Of a stretch of 64,000 nt of DNA, positions 50,901 through 59,171 are shown piece after piece. The notes beneath the pieces are model-generated. The model did not search any database, was not told where the DNA came from, and worked only from the letters and a program-made list of their open reading frames with translations. The number at the start of each line of letters is the position of its first letter. Position 1 is the first letter of the stretch. The DNA is from Blastococcus litoris. GTDB lineage: Bacteria > Actinomycetota > Actinomycetes > Mycobacteriales > Geodermatophilaceae. The translations under genes were made by a program, and so were the position numbers. Location: NCBI RefSeq assembly GCF_003075095.1, contig NZ_QCZF01000001.1, positions 744,001 to 808,000 on the forward strand. Direction: 5' to 3'.

Positions 50901-53900
50901 GAGCACGACGGTCACGTCGACGTCGCGGTCGTCGCCGAGCACCACGTCGGCGCAGCCCCTCGGCAGGTGCGCCTCGCGGCCGTCGACGCAGAGCTCGACG
51001 CGGTGACCGGGGGCGCCGGCGTACGCGACGTCCTGCGACATCGTGAGGCCGGTCGTCGTGGAACCGGTCCCGGCCCGCAGCGAGGCGCCGAAGTGCACCG
51101 CGGTGCGCCAGTCCAGCGGCTGCTCGACCCGGTTGCCGTCCGTGCCCACGACGATCAGGTGCGGGCGGATCCGGTAGGTGGGCGTGCGCGGCAGGTCGAG
51201 CGTGAAGGCGCCGCGCCGGTCGGCGGTCAGCTCGACGGGCTTGGCGGCGGCGACGTGGAAGTCGGCGGTCGCCGACAGCGTCCCCGGGCCGGCGAGGGCG
51301 GTGAGGACGGCGGCGCCGTCCGGACCCGTCGTGGCCGTCGTGGTGAAGGTGCGCCCGTCGGCGACCTGCACCAGCTTCACCGCCGCCGAGCCGACCGGCC
51401 GGCCGGCGCCGGTCACGGCGACGTCGCTGGTCGCGGCCGCGAGCGGCTCCAGGGCGAGGGCGACCGCGGTGCGGCCGGCTCCGGTGGCGACCTCCGTGCG
51501 CGGCTGCACGACCCGCGCGGTCTGGTCGTCGAACCGGTAGTCCAGCGCGAGCCGGCTGTGGCCGGGCAGCTGCTGGATGTTCGCCGTCGGCGCCGCCGGG
51601 CCCATCCGGCGGGTCGCCAGCACCTCGCCCTGCGCGTTCCGCACGGTGAGCGTGCCCGGGAGCAGGGAGCTGCCCGTCGGGGCGGTCAGCGAGACGTCGA
51701 GCTGGGCCGCCCGGACGGGCGTCAGCTCGAGCGGCACCACCGTGGCGGCGGCGACGGACAGCAGGGACCGGCGGGCCACGATCTCGCCGTCGGCGGCGAC
51801 CAGCTGGACGCTCCAGGTGCCGGGCGTGAGCGGCACGGACACGGTGCCCGGGGCCGTCACCGCCTGCTCCTGGGTGCCGCGGGAACCGACCAGCCGGAGC
51901 GTGAGGGCACCGAGGTCGTCGGGGGACGCGGCGATCGCGAGGTCCAGGCGACCGCTGACCGGGGCGACCGTCACCGCGCGGGTGAGCCTGCGGGTGCCGT
52001 CGGTCAGGACCACCTCGGCGCGGCCGACGGCGGCCAGCGACCCGTCGAGGCGGTAGGGCTCGATCGCGTAGGTGCCGGCCGGCCCCTCGGTCATCGGGAC
52101 GACGACCTGCGGCTCACCGCTGGGGGAGGAGGAGGTCCAGAGCCGGAGCTCGGCGTCGAGGCCGGGCTCGCCGGTGGCCGTCGCGGTGAGGTCGCTGCCG
52201 AGGACGAGTGCGCCGCCGTCGGCGGTCCGCGGTGCTTGGACGTCGAGCATCGTGACGCCCTCGCTGGCCGTGGTGGTCGTCGGCTCCGTGGTCGCCGGTC
52301 GCTCGGCCCAGCCGTGGCGGAGGACCGCGACGGCGCGGACGGCGTACGTGGTGCGCGGAGCCAGCCCGGTGACGGTGGTCAGCCGCTCCTCCGACGGGTC
52401 GACGGTGTCGACCTGGGTCCAGCCCGCCTGCGGGACCGGCGAGGTCTGGCGGTACTCCACCCGGTAGTGGTCCAGGGGGGTCGACGCCGGCAGGGCCGGC
52501 CAGGCCACCCGCACGGACGTCGCGCGCACGTCGTCCACGGTCGGCGCGGACGGCGCGGGCAGGTCGGTGAGCCCGCTGGTGCGCGTGGCCCAGGGGCGGG
52601 TGGAGCCGTCGTCCAGCACCAGGTCGACTCGGTAGTCGAACCACGTCAGGGCGGGCAGGTCGTCGTCGAGCAGCTCGGTGGTCCCGGCCGGTACGTCGGC
52701 GAGGTGGACCCATCCGGAGGTGCTGCCGAGCGAGCCGCCGGCCTGCTGCCCGCCGGCCGCGCGCAGGACGCGGTACCCGGTGAGACCGGCGTCGGCGGAG
52801 GCCTCCCAGGTCACCTGCAGGGCGTCGTGCCGGGGGCGGACGACCTCGATCCCGGCGCTGTTGCGCGCCCGGGCGGTGAGCGCCGGTGTGGCGTTGCCGC
52901 TGGTGTCGACGGCGCGTACGCCGTACTCGACGACGTAGGCGGCGGTGTCGTCGGCGTGCAGCGCGACGTCGTGGGTGAGGCGGTCGGCGGGCACGGTGGT
53001 CAGGACGACGCCGTCGGCGCTGATCTCGTAGCCGCGGATCTGGCGGTCGTCGGTGGCCGCCGGCCAGCTGAGCCGGACGTGCGTGCGGTCGAGCGGCTCC
53101 GCGGTGAGCCGGGCGTCGGCCGGCCAGACCGGGGCGATGGTGTCGGGGGCGTCACCGGTGGCGACGGCGGCCACGATCTTCGTGTCGAGCCAGGTGGCCA
53201 CGACGGTCCCGTCGTGCGACGGGACCGGGTGGTAGGCCGTCTCGCCCAGCACGGAGGTCGGCTCCTCGCCGTCGTCGCCCTCGCTGCCGTCGCCTTCGCT
53301 GTCGTCGCCCTCGCCGTCGGAGGAGCCCTCCGACCGGCCCGCGACGAGGGCCGCGGTGCCGGTGGCGAGGTCGACCGACCACGCGGCGCTGGGCAGGGAG
53401 CCCTCGTCGTACATGCGCTCGTCGTAGACGACGGTGCTGCCGTCGCCGGACAGCCGCGGACGGTGCACCTCGCCCGAGCCGGCGGTCGGGACGGTCCGGC
53501 GGGGGGCGTCCTGGGCGGTCAGGTCGGCGACCAGCAGCGCACCCTCGGGTCCGACGTAGGCGACCTGCGAGCCCGAGGCGTCCAGCGACGGGGCGTCGGC
53601 CACGTGGTCGGCCAGCGAGGCGACGGGCTTCAGCGTCCCGGCGTCGGCGACGACCAGGACGCTGTCCCAGGTCGGGTTCTCCCACTCGTCGAGCGGGCCC
53701 TCGACGTCGTGCACCCATGCGACCGTCGACCCGTCGTCGCTGAGCTCGATCTCCTGGTGGGGAGCGGTGACCTCCCGGGCCGCGGTGACCGTGCCGGCGG
53801 ACAGGTCGACGATCTCGACGCGGCCGGGCTCGGAGGACCACGGGTCGCCGATGAGGACCGCTGCCCGTCGCCCGTCGGCCGAGACGTCGACCGCGGTCGC

Positions 53901-54407
53901 CTCGGCGATGCCGGCCTCGGCCGATCGCGGGACGCGCGTCGTCGTGCCGGTTGCCAGGTCGGTGCGGAACGCCTCGCCGCTGACGTCGCTCGGCTCGGCC
54001 AGCACGTCGTCCCGCGTCGTCCAGACCACCGTCGAGCCGTCCGCGGAGAGCGCGGCCGCGTCGACGCCCGACCACGCGCCCGGTGTGCCGGGCTGCCCGG
54101 GGGCGGAGTCGACCACCTGGTTGGCGCCGGTGCCCCGGTCGTGGACCAGCAGCACCGGCTGGAAGTAGCGCTCGGGGGTGTTGACGTAGGTCTTGTAGAG
54201 CACCAGCTGCCCGTCGGCGCTGAGGTCCAGGACCTTCCCCTCGACGTAGCCGTCCTCGCCCGGGAACGTCCCGCTCACGGGGGACAGTGCGAAGGCAGGG
54301 GGCGTGGCGGCCGGGGGCGGCGGCGCGGCGGTGGCCACCGGCGGCGCGGCGAGGCTGATCAGGGCGGCGGTCAGGCTGAGGGCCGAGAGGGGCACCAGGC
54401 GGTTCAC
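47913..54407 (-). CDS. Giant secreted multidomain protein
   Basis: A 2,164-residue exported protein. Residues 1-28 are a Sec signal peptide (VPLSALSLTAALISLAAP, ATAA). About 35-420 read as a TolB/WD40-like beta-propeller with repeated SADGSTVVW-type blades, interrupted by an acidic Gly/Ser/Asp/Glu stretch near 357-381. Three fibronectin type III domains follow (about 425-715), then many Ig-like or carboxypeptidase-regulatory-like modules, a helical region near 1650-1830, a FDPSGYVYEA module near 1845-1940 and an SbsA-like Ig domain. No cell-wall anchor or C-terminal helix is seen. GTG 54407 has GGAGA about 7 bases upstream. Surface adhesion or matrix roles are conjecture. Confidence 0.85.
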   Translation of the reverse strand: MNRLVPLSALSLTAALISLAAPPVATAAPPPPAATPPAFALSPVSGTFPGEDGYVEGKVLDLSADGQLVLYKTYVNTPERYFQPVLLVHDRGTGANQVVDSAPGQPGTPGAWSGVDAAALSADGSTVVWTTRDDVLAEPSDVSGEAFRTDLATGTTTRVPRSAEAGIAEATAVDVSADGRRAAVLIGDPWSSEPGRVEIVDLSAGTVTAAREVTAPHQEIELSDDGSTVAWVHDVEGPLDEWENPTWDSVLVVADAGTLKPVASLADHVADAPSLDASGSQVAYVGPEGALLVADLTAQDAPRRTVPTAGSGEVHRPRLSGDGSTVVYDERMYDEGSLPSAAWSVDLATGTAALVAGRSEGSSDGEGDDSEGDGSEGDDGEEPTSVLGETAYHPVPSHDGTVVATWLDTKIVAAVATGDAPDTIAPVWPADARLTAEPLDRTHVRLSWPAATDDRQIRGYEISADGVVLTTVPADRLTHDVALHADDTAAYVVEYGVRAVDTSGNATPALTARARNSAGIEVVRPRHDALQVTWEASADAGLTGYRVLRAAGGQQAGGSLGSTSGWVHLADVPAGTTELLDDDLPALTWFDYRVDLVLDDGSTRPWATRTSGLTDLPAPSAPTVDDVRATSVRVAWPALPASTPLDHYRVEYRQTSPVPQAGWTQVDTVDPSEERLTTVTGLAPRTTYAVRAVAVLRHGWAERPATTEPTTTTASEGVTMLDVQAPRTADGGALVLGSDLTATATGEPGLDAELRLWTSSSPSGEPQVVVPMTEGPAGTYAIEPYRLDGSLAAVGRAEVVLTDGTRRLTRAVTVAPVSGRLDLAIAASPDDLGALTLRLVGSRGTQEQAVTAPGTVSVPLTPGTWSVQLVAADGEIVARRSLLSVAAATVVPLELTPVRAAQLDVSLTAPTGSSLLPGTLTVRNAQGEVLATRRMGPAAPTANIQQLPGHSRLALDYRFDDQTARVVQPRTEVATGAGRTAVALALEPLAAATSDVAVTGAGRPVGSAAVKLVQVADGRTFTTTATTGPDGAAVLTALAGPGTLSATADFHVAAAKPVELTADRRGAFTLDLPRTPTYRIRPHLIVVGTDGNRVEQPLDWRTAVHFGASLRAGTGSTTTGLTMSQDVAYAGAPGHRVELCVDGREAHLPRGCADVVLGDDRDVDVTVVLEQAGAATADLVDESGNPVGNWSATIYRSVTGGRAQFVGTRTGQGSSPVLGFGAEGLHTITWSDGTGRRATSDVVVDAGGTTDLGTVVLSAAAAAPADASVQALPDPVMPGGLLVVRVALPASDTARSQLRVRLPDGASAENGTATIDGSRTASTVGDGTVVVPMTGRGATTVRVPLTVGTDVLDGQLSAPVTLRMADGAVLDLPPLAAQVRRVSLEGPTETAGPFTVRGRAPAGTPVAVRDEAGTVLAEATAGAGGRWSARVDLPSPLEGTTYRLVAVTTAPTPDGTVELLSEPLAVRFTTSGVEPVSLTIDNSLADARGRAVTWDPRTGNASPTLVYVLRAPIVLTARFEDASRVRGFTGYIGSLAVDGTCTATECTATFPPAGPTDVGDIAVGYTVDALPTANGSAPVPTLEELVSTVAHPFNAPEDADFQVSGPDEFAGRWTVQGQVFQARSTVGAARDLAPMTDAELAFAERVGAPVRNVEVTKRGEGEDTELVISADVSASWLDGGAAGVAAAADEPKWKPVEKAVKVGLAFYDLYEIAQNGADNKILDGLQEHVDLNIRACQPEIADELTAYIDDAKGTLVMHKLALNAFDWMSVAGGSWAAAMGETNPRTASFINSTVKKIIATGVNALGDDFVERAVERVEAQGLKSCDPRVKYIPRDHDWDARPMGSPTWIFDPSGYVYEALGTQRLEGVTATVLSGPSPDGPWTVWDAEAFGQTNPQSTSVEGTYGWDVPQGWWKVRYEKEGYRTAESQPLQVLPEHYGVDVDLHRLAAPALTGVTATADGAVEVVFDQWMSSDSVRAALGVRAGSQPVPGTVTAVGEQRSPADVALARTFRFVPTAPFGSGQVLTVTVPGGVVDHGGVPLGADAVRTVTAPTRPGGEPSCGTVKVAVSPGGQVAKGTTVTVTVTAPAGASLELRALNAPSVVDWLRAVLTGKADDARPWKVVATGKAGSDGRATFTYKATADTLLHARQSGCRSLSGVAVVDVR

Positions 54408-54660
54408 GCGGGTCTCCGGAGTCGGTCGGTGGGGACCGCGACTCCGTCGCGAGGCCCCGGCAGCGCACGGTCGTGCGGTGCCGCCGTCGAGGCTCGCGGG
54501 GGCGGTGCGCCCGGACCACGCGCACCGCCCGCACACTGCCCGCACAGTTGGCCGATCGTGCGGGTCGGGCGCCGGTGTCTCCAGCACGGGGCGCCGGTCC
54601 TCTGCCGGGTGACGACGGTCCGGCACCACGTCGGACCGCTCCCGTCTGGAGGGGGCTGTC

Positions 54661-54969
54661 ATGGCCGACGACCGCGCGACCACCTACCAGCAGCTGCTCG
54701 ACGAGGCGTGGGAGCTGGGCCGGCTCGACGGCCGGTTCGCCGCCGCCTTCGAGCGCGCCGGGGCGACGCCCTCCGGCCGCTGCCTCGGGCGGACACCGCA
54801 GGCGTTCGCCCGCCTCCTCTGGGAGGGGCGGCCCGGCAACCCGCCGAGCGGCCTCGAGGCGAACGCGCCGCTCTGGTACGCGACCGGCTTCCGCGAGGGC
54901 CTCGCCGCCGGCCCGGCGTCGACCCGGCGCGGCGTGCGCGGGCTGAGCCACCGCCGCGTGCTCGTCTAA
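54661..54969 (+). CDS. Hypothetical 102-residue protein
   Basis: A small soluble protein (MADDRATTYQQLLDEAWELG, FAAAFERAGATPSG, LWYATGFREGLAAGPAS). Trp/Tyr content and helical pattern suggest a folded domain; family not recognised. ATG 54661 follows GGAGGGGGCTGTC, a good ribosome-binding site. The 253-bp region to the divergent giant gene holds no other clear feature. Confidence 0.7.
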   Translation: MADDRATTYQQLLDEAWELGRLDGRFAAAFERAGATPSGRCLGRTPQAFARLLWEGRPGNPPSGLEANAPLWYATGFREGLAAGPASTRRGVRGLSHRRVLV

Positions 54970-54979
54970 CGCCCGGCGC

Positions 54980-55474
54980 TCACGGCTCGGCGAGCTGCCG
55001 GCGGTAGAGGAGGTGGTCGCCGTCCTCGCCGTCGGGGGTGAAGCCGGCCGACTCGTAGAGGTGACGTGCGGGGTTCTCCCGGTGCACACCCAGGGCCAGC
55101 TCGCGATGACCCGCTCGGCGGACGTCGTCGGTCAGCAGATCGAGCAGCGCGCGGCCCAGCCCGTGCCGCCGGTGCGTGGGTCGCACGTGGAGCGTGACCA
55201 CCGTGGCGGTGCCGTCGACCACCGCCCACATGGCGTAACCGGCCGCAGCCCCGTCCAGCTCGACGACGGTGGTCCGCGCGAGGTTGTCCGACCACAGCGC
55301 CCGGTTGCGGTCGACGGCCCGCAGCCAGGCCGCCTCCTGCTCCGGTTCGCGCTCCCGGATGTAGTCGAGCTCGGCGTCGTGGACGAGGGCGAGGTCGTCG
55401 CTGGTCGCCCCCCGGACACGCCGTCCGGGGCGGCTCAGCGGGCGACCGTCCCCGGCACGGGGCGGCGGTTCCAC
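54980..55474 (-). CDS. GNAT-family N-acetyltransferase
   Basis: Acetyltransferase with motif A VVTLHVRPTHRRHGLGRALL and the HRENPARHLYESAGF motif. The conserved domain begins at RGATSDDLALVHDAE, right at the end of the permease gene. GTG 55474 is the nearest canonical start (164 residues, 40-bp overlap with the permease gene). CTG 55438 overlaps the permease TGA as CTGA and would give 152 residues starting at the domain edge. Last gene of the cytosine operon; substrate unknown. Confidence 0.82.
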   Translation of the reverse strand: MEPPPRAGDGRPLSRPGRRVRGATSDDLALVHDAELDYIREREPEQEAAWLRAVDRNRALWSDNLARTTVVELDGAAAGYAMWAVVDGTATVVTLHVRPTHRRHGLGRALLDLLTDDVRRAGHRELALGVHRENPARHLYESAGFTPDGEDGDHLLYRRQLAEP

Positions 55475-56742
55475 TGCAGCCCCACGACCCCGACGACCGC
55501 GACGACGGCGCCCACGACCGGCGGGATGAACCACTCGGCCTCGTTGCTCCACCACGCGGCGACGGCCGCCACCGCGTAGGCGGCCAGGTTGCGCCACTCG
55601 ACGGCGGGCAGGGCGGAGGTGTCGGGCATGCCCCAGCGCCAGCGGGCCAGGAAGTCGCCGATGACGACGCCGCCCAGCGGCGGGATGAGGATGCCGAGCC
55701 AGACCAGGTACTCGATGAGGTTGTCGTAGATCCCGGTGATCGCCAGCAGGGTGCCGATGACGACCCCGCCGATGACGAAGGGCTTCTTCGACCGCGAATC
55801 GGCGATCTCGGCTCCGGCGACGCCGAAGTTGTAGGCGGTGTTGTCGTTGGTCGTCCACAGGTTGGCGACCAGGAAGACCAGGCCCCAGCCGACCAGCCCG
55901 AGCTGGTAGAGCACGAGCACGAAGTCGCCCTCGCCGAATGCCAGGGCACCGATGGCGCCGAAGCCGAGCATCAGCAGCTCGCCGACCATGAACGCCACGA
56001 TGCAGGCCCAGAAGCCGGTCGAGGGGGTGCGGGCGAAGCGGGTCCAGTTGGGGGCCTGCGTCCCGCCTGACGCGAACGTGCCGACGATGATCGTCACGGC
56101 CGCGGCGAGGGGCAGGGTCTCGCTCGGCTCGATGGCGGTGAGCCCGCTCCAGCCGCCGACCTCGTCGAGCGAGCGCCAGGTGACCCAGCCCGCCAGCACG
56201 AGCAGCAGGGGGACGGAGACCACCGACAGGGCGTACATGCCCTTGTAGCCGTAGTAGGCGGTGACGCCCATGACCGCGCCGCCGGCGATCATCAGGGCGA
56301 TCTCGGTGCCGCGGCCGGTCCAGTCCAGGGCGCTGGCGGTCAGCCCGGCGAGGGTGGCCACGGTGACGCCGTACCAGCCGACCTGCGTGCCCCCGAGCAG
56401 CAGCGAGGCGAACTTCGCGCCGACGCGGCCCAAGGTGTAGCGGCACATCATGACCGTGGTGAGGCGCGTGCGGGCGCCGATGCCCCCGATGACGCCCACG
56501 TAGACGCCGAGGACGGCGCTGCCGAGGAGCAGCACCCAGATCAGCGAGGTGACGTCGAAGGCGGCGCCGATCTGGGCACCGGCGAGCATCGTCGGCGTGA
56601 AGAAGGTGAACCCGAGCAGCACGATCGCCACCGAGAACAGCGACTTGCTGGCGTGCTGGGGGACCGGGTCGATGGGGTAGTCGGGGTCGACCTCGGCCGG
56701 TGCGACCGTCGCGTCGCCCCTGCTGCTCAGGCTGCTGCTCAT
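55435..56742 (-). CDS. codB: NCS1-family cytosine permease (CodB-like)
   Basis: A 435-residue transporter with about twelve helices, close in length to CodB. NCS1 features are PQHASKSLFSVAIVLLGFTF, GVYVGVIGGIGARTRLTTVM, GTQVGWYGV and NWTRFARTP. ATG 56742 overlaps the deaminase stop by 4 bp, so uptake and deamination of cytosine are coupled. Other nucleobases remain possible. Confidence 0.9.
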   Translation of the reverse strand: MSSSLSSRGDATVAPAEVDPDYPIDPVPQHASKSLFSVAIVLLGFTFFTPTMLAGAQIGAAFDVTSLIWVLLLGSAVLGVYVGVIGGIGARTRLTTVMMCRYTLGRVGAKFASLLLGGTQVGWYGVTVATLAGLTASALDWTGRGTEIALMIAGGAVMGVTAYYGYKGMYALSVVSVPLLLVLAGWVTWRSLDEVGGWSGLTAIEPSETLPLAAAVTIIVGTFASGGTQAPNWTRFARTPSTGFWACIVAFMVGELLMLGFGAIGALAFGEGDFVLVLYQLGLVGWGLVFLVANLWTTNDNTAYNFGVAGAEIADSRSKKPFVIGGVVIGTLLAITGIYDNLIEYLVWLGILIPPLGGVVIGDFLARWRWGMPDTSALPAVEWRNLAAYAVAAVAAWWSNEAEWFIPPVVGAVVAVVGVVGLQWNRRPVPGTVAR

Positions 56743-57236
56743 CGGGTGACCTCCGCGTGCGCCGGGTCGGCGTCGTCCTCGCCGATGTCCTCGTTCCACA
56801 GCTGCGGGTGCTCGCGGATGAACTGCTCCATCATCGCGACGCACCCGGGGTCGTCGAGCACGAGCACCTCGACGCCGTTCTCGGCCAGCCAGTGGTGACC
56901 GCCGGAGAACGTCTGCGCCTCGCCGACGACCAGCCGCGAGATGCCGAACTGGCGCACCAGCCCGCTGCAGTACCAGCAGGGGGAGAGGGTGGTCACCATC
57001 GTCGTCCCGCGGTACGTGCGCTGCCGGCCGGCGTTGCGGAAGGCGTCGGTCTCGCCGTGCACGGAGGGGTCGTCGTCCTGGACGCGGCGGTTGTGCCCGC
57101 GGCCCAGCACACGGCCGTCGGGCCCGATGAGCGCGCCGCCGATGGGGATGCCGCCCTCCGCGAGCCCGGCGCGGGCCTCCTCGATCGCGACCGCCAGCCA
57201 CGACCTCGCCGTCGCCTCGTCCAGTGGCACCGTCAT
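56739..57236 (-). CDS. Yeast-type cytosine deaminase (zinc CDA fold)
   Basis: A 165-residue member of the cytidine-deaminase fold, converting cytosine to uracil and ammonia by analogy with yeast Fcy1. Zinc/catalytic motifs are VHGETDA and LSPCWYCSGLV, and the C-terminal NEDIGED matches the lid region of the yeast enzyme. It is unrelated to the long amidohydrolase CodA of Escherichia coli. GGGAGG lies about 8 bases upstream of ATG 57236. Operon with a cytosine permease supports the substrate. Confidence 0.88.
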   Translation of the reverse strand: MTVPLDEATARSWLAVAIEEARAGLAEGGIPIGGALIGPDGRVLGRGHNRRVQDDDPSVHGETDAFRNAGRQRTYRGTTMVTTLSPCWYCSGLVRQFGISRLVVGEAQTFSGGHHWLAENGVEVLVLDDPGCVAMMEQFIREHPQLWNEDIGEDDADPAHAEVTR

Positions 57237-57246
57237 CCGCCATACC

Positions 57247-57274
57247 TCCCGTGGGAGCTCGCACCGGCCGGTGC
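57247..57274 (-). promoter_or_regulatory. Palindromic leader of the cytosine operon
   Basis: GCACCGGCCGGTGC (57261-57274) is a perfect 14-bp palindrome 25 bases upstream of the deaminase ATG. On the minus strand CTCCC-AC-GGGAG (57258-57247) overlaps the GGGAGG ribosome-binding site. The first may be an operator, the second may mask translation; no known riboswitch was recognised. Confidence 0.45.
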
Positions 57275-57310
57275 GCAGACCCTGGCAGACATCGTGGCGC
57301 GGCGTCGATG

Positions 57311-57330
57311 CCGGACGGGTCTCCGTCCGG
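57311..57330 (-). terminator. Terminator hairpin after the response regulator
   Basis: CCGGACGG and CCGTCCGG form a perfect 8-bp stem with a GTCT/AGAC loop, directly after the response regulator stop on the minus strand. It separates the two-component operon from the co-oriented cytosine operon. Confidence 0.6.
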
Positions 57331-57999
57331 TTACGAATGCCCGGAGGCGCGGGGTGACATCAGCCCGGCCCGCCAGGCCATCGCCACCAGCTGGGCGCGG
57401 TCGCGGGCACCCAGCTTGACCAGGATGCGGCCGACGTGGGTGCGCGCGGTCGCGGGGCTCATGTGCAGGTCCACCGCGACCTCGTCGTTGGACAGGCCGT
57501 CGCCGACGGCGGTGAGCACCTCCCGCTCCCGGTCGGTGAGCAGCCGCAGGAGTTCCGGGTCGGTCGGCTGCGGCGCCTCGAGGGCGGCGGCCAGCACGCT
57601 GCGGGTGACGGCCGGGTCGAGCACCGCCTCCCCGGCGGCCGCGGCCCGCACCGCGCGGCGCAGCGCATCCGGTTCGGCGTCCTTGAGCAGGAAGCCGCTG
57701 GCCCCCGCGCGCAGGGCGGCGAACACCAGCTCGTCGTCGTCAAAGGTGGTCAGCGCGAGCACCGCGACGGCCTCCAGGGCCGGGTCGGCCACGATGCGGC
57801 GGGTGGCCTCGATGCCGTCGAGCACGGGCATCCGCAGGTCCATGAGGACGACGTCGGCCGGTACCGACCGCAACCGCTCCACCGCGGCCCGCCCGTCGCC
57901 GACCTCCCCGGTGACGTCCAGCCCCTCCTCGCGCTCCAGCAGGGCGCGGATCCCGGCCCGGACCAGCGGCTGGTCGTCGACGACGAGGACACGGATCAC
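57331..57999 (-). CDS. NarL/FixJ-type response regulator
   Basis: A 222-residue regulator. The receiver domain has VLVVDDQPLVRAG, phosphoacceptor Asp in VVLMDLRMP, Thr in LALTTFDDD and Lys in FLLKDAEP. The LuxR-type helix-turn-helix is LTDREREVLTAVGDGLSNDE then VAVDLHMSPATARTHVGRIL. GTG 57999 overlaps the kinase stop by GTGA, so it is the cognate partner. Targets unknown; the divergent MMPL gene is a candidate. Confidence 0.94.
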   Translation of the reverse strand: MIRVLVVDDQPLVRAGIRALLEREEGLDVTGEVGDGRAAVERLRSVPADVVLMDLRMPVLDGIEATRRIVADPALEAVAVLALTTFDDDELVFAALRAGASGFLLKDAEPDALRRAVRAAAAGEAVLDPAVTRSVLAAALEAPQPTDPELLRLLTDREREVLTAVGDGLSNDEVAVDLHMSPATARTHVGRILVKLGARDRAQLVAMAWRAGLMSPRASGHS

Positions 58000-59165
58000 G
58001 CCGGCACCCGCACGCGGTCGGCGGCCACGGGCAGGACAGCGCACACGCCGAACCCGCCGCCGGGACGGTTGCCGGCGAGCAGCCGGCCACCGAGCAGCCC
58101 GACCCGTTCCCGCATGCCGGACAGGCCGTGCCCGGTCCCGTCGGGAGCCGTGCTGCCGCGGCCGTCGTCCACGACGCTGATCGTCAGGTGGTCGGTGCCG
58201 TGGTCGACGGTGACGGTCACCTGCGTCGCCGTCGCGTGCCGGAGCACGTTGGTCAGCGCCTCCTGCACGACCCGGTGCGCGGTGGCCTCCACCGCGGCCG
58301 GCCACGGTCGCGGTATGCCCTCGACGACCAGCCGGGCGTCCAGTCCGGCGGTCGTGGTGGCCTCGACCAGGTCGGGCAGCTCGGCCAGCCCGTGCCGGCG
58401 TCGCGGGAGGTCGCCCGCCGGTTCGCGGAGCAGGCCGACGGTGTCGCGCAGGTCGCCGAGCACGTCGCGGCTGACCGAGCGGATCGTCTCGAGCGCCCGG
58501 CGGGCGGCCGCCGGGTCGTCGTCGTCGAGCGCCTCGGCGCCGACGGCGGCGTGCAGGGTGACGACGGCGACGGCGTGACCGAGGGAGTCGTGGACGTCGC
58601 GGGCGATGCGCAGCCGCTCCTCCTCGACGCGGCGGTGGGCGTCGGCCTCCCGCTCCTCGTCGGCCAGGCGGAGGCGGTGCGCGAGCTCGGCCGACCAGCC
58701 GCGCCGGGCGTGCACCGCGTCACCGAGCGCGAGCACCGCGCAGAGCAGCGCGAACTGGGTGGCGCCGTCGTAGCCGATGACCGTGCCGATGGGCTCGGCC
58801 TCGGTCGCGCTGACCACCCGGAACACGATCGACAGCGCCAGGAAGCCGCCTCCTAGCACGCCGGCGAAGCGCAGGTGGCCGGCCCGCGCGGCCACGAAGA
58901 GCGCCGGCGCCAGCGGCAGGATGAGGCCGATCGCGGGGAGCCCCAACGCGTAGTAGGCGTAGACGAGGACGCAGTTGGCCAGCAGCGCCCCGACCGGGTG
59001 CCGCTGCGCGACCAGGACCGGCACGGCGACGGCGGCCGCGCCGACGAGGGACAGGGCGGTCGCGGCCTGCTGGTCCGGCTCGAGGTGCGCGACCAGCGCT
59101 CCCCACGCCGCGGCCACCGCGACGAGGAACAGGACGAGGTCGACGCGTCCGGGACGCCAGGTCAT
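57996..59165 (-). CDS. Membrane sensor histidine kinase (HisKA_3)
   Basis: A 389-residue kinase of the DesK/NarX-like group. The N-terminal 150 residues hold about five membrane helices with no extracytoplasmic domain, so it probably senses a membrane or intramembrane signal. The phosphoacceptor is in RLRIARDVHDSLGHAVAVV and the ATPase has NVLRHATAT, VVDDGRG and GHGLSGMRERVGLLGG. ATG 59165 lies 6 bases after TAGCCT. Confidence 0.93.
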   Translation of the reverse strand: MTWRPGRVDLVLFLVAVAAAWGALVAHLEPDQQAATALSLVGAAAVAVPVLVAQRHPVGALLANCVLVYAYYALGLPAIGLILPLAPALFVAARAGHLRFAGVLGGGFLALSIVFRVVSATEAEPIGTVIGYDGATQFALLCAVLALGDAVHARRGWSAELAHRLRLADEEREADAHRRVEEERLRIARDVHDSLGHAVAVVTLHAAVGAEALDDDDPAAARRALETIRSVSRDVLGDLRDTVGLLREPAGDLPRRRHGLAELPDLVEATTTAGLDARLVVEGIPRPWPAAVEATAHRVVQEALTNVLRHATATQVTVTVDHGTDHLTISVVDDGRGSTAPDGTGHGLSGMRERVGLLGGRLLAGNRPGGGFGVCAVLPVAADRVRVPA

Positions 59166-59171
59166 GCCGGG

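Noticed and set aside
53265-53335. Near-tandem repeat resembling a CRISPR or minisatellite
   Set aside because: It is an in-frame low-complexity coding tract (Gly/Ser/Asp/Glu) with no spacers of constant length.
47601-55007. 2,468-codon open frame on the plus strand
   Set aside because: It is antisense to the giant secreted protein and has the Arg/Gly/Pro-biased, repeat-like composition of GC-rich shadow frames; the minus-strand frame has a signal peptide and recognisable domains.
57237-57330. Riboswitch upstream of the cytosine operon
   Set aside because: Only simple palindromes are seen; no known purine, guanidine or preQ1 aptamer core could be matched.
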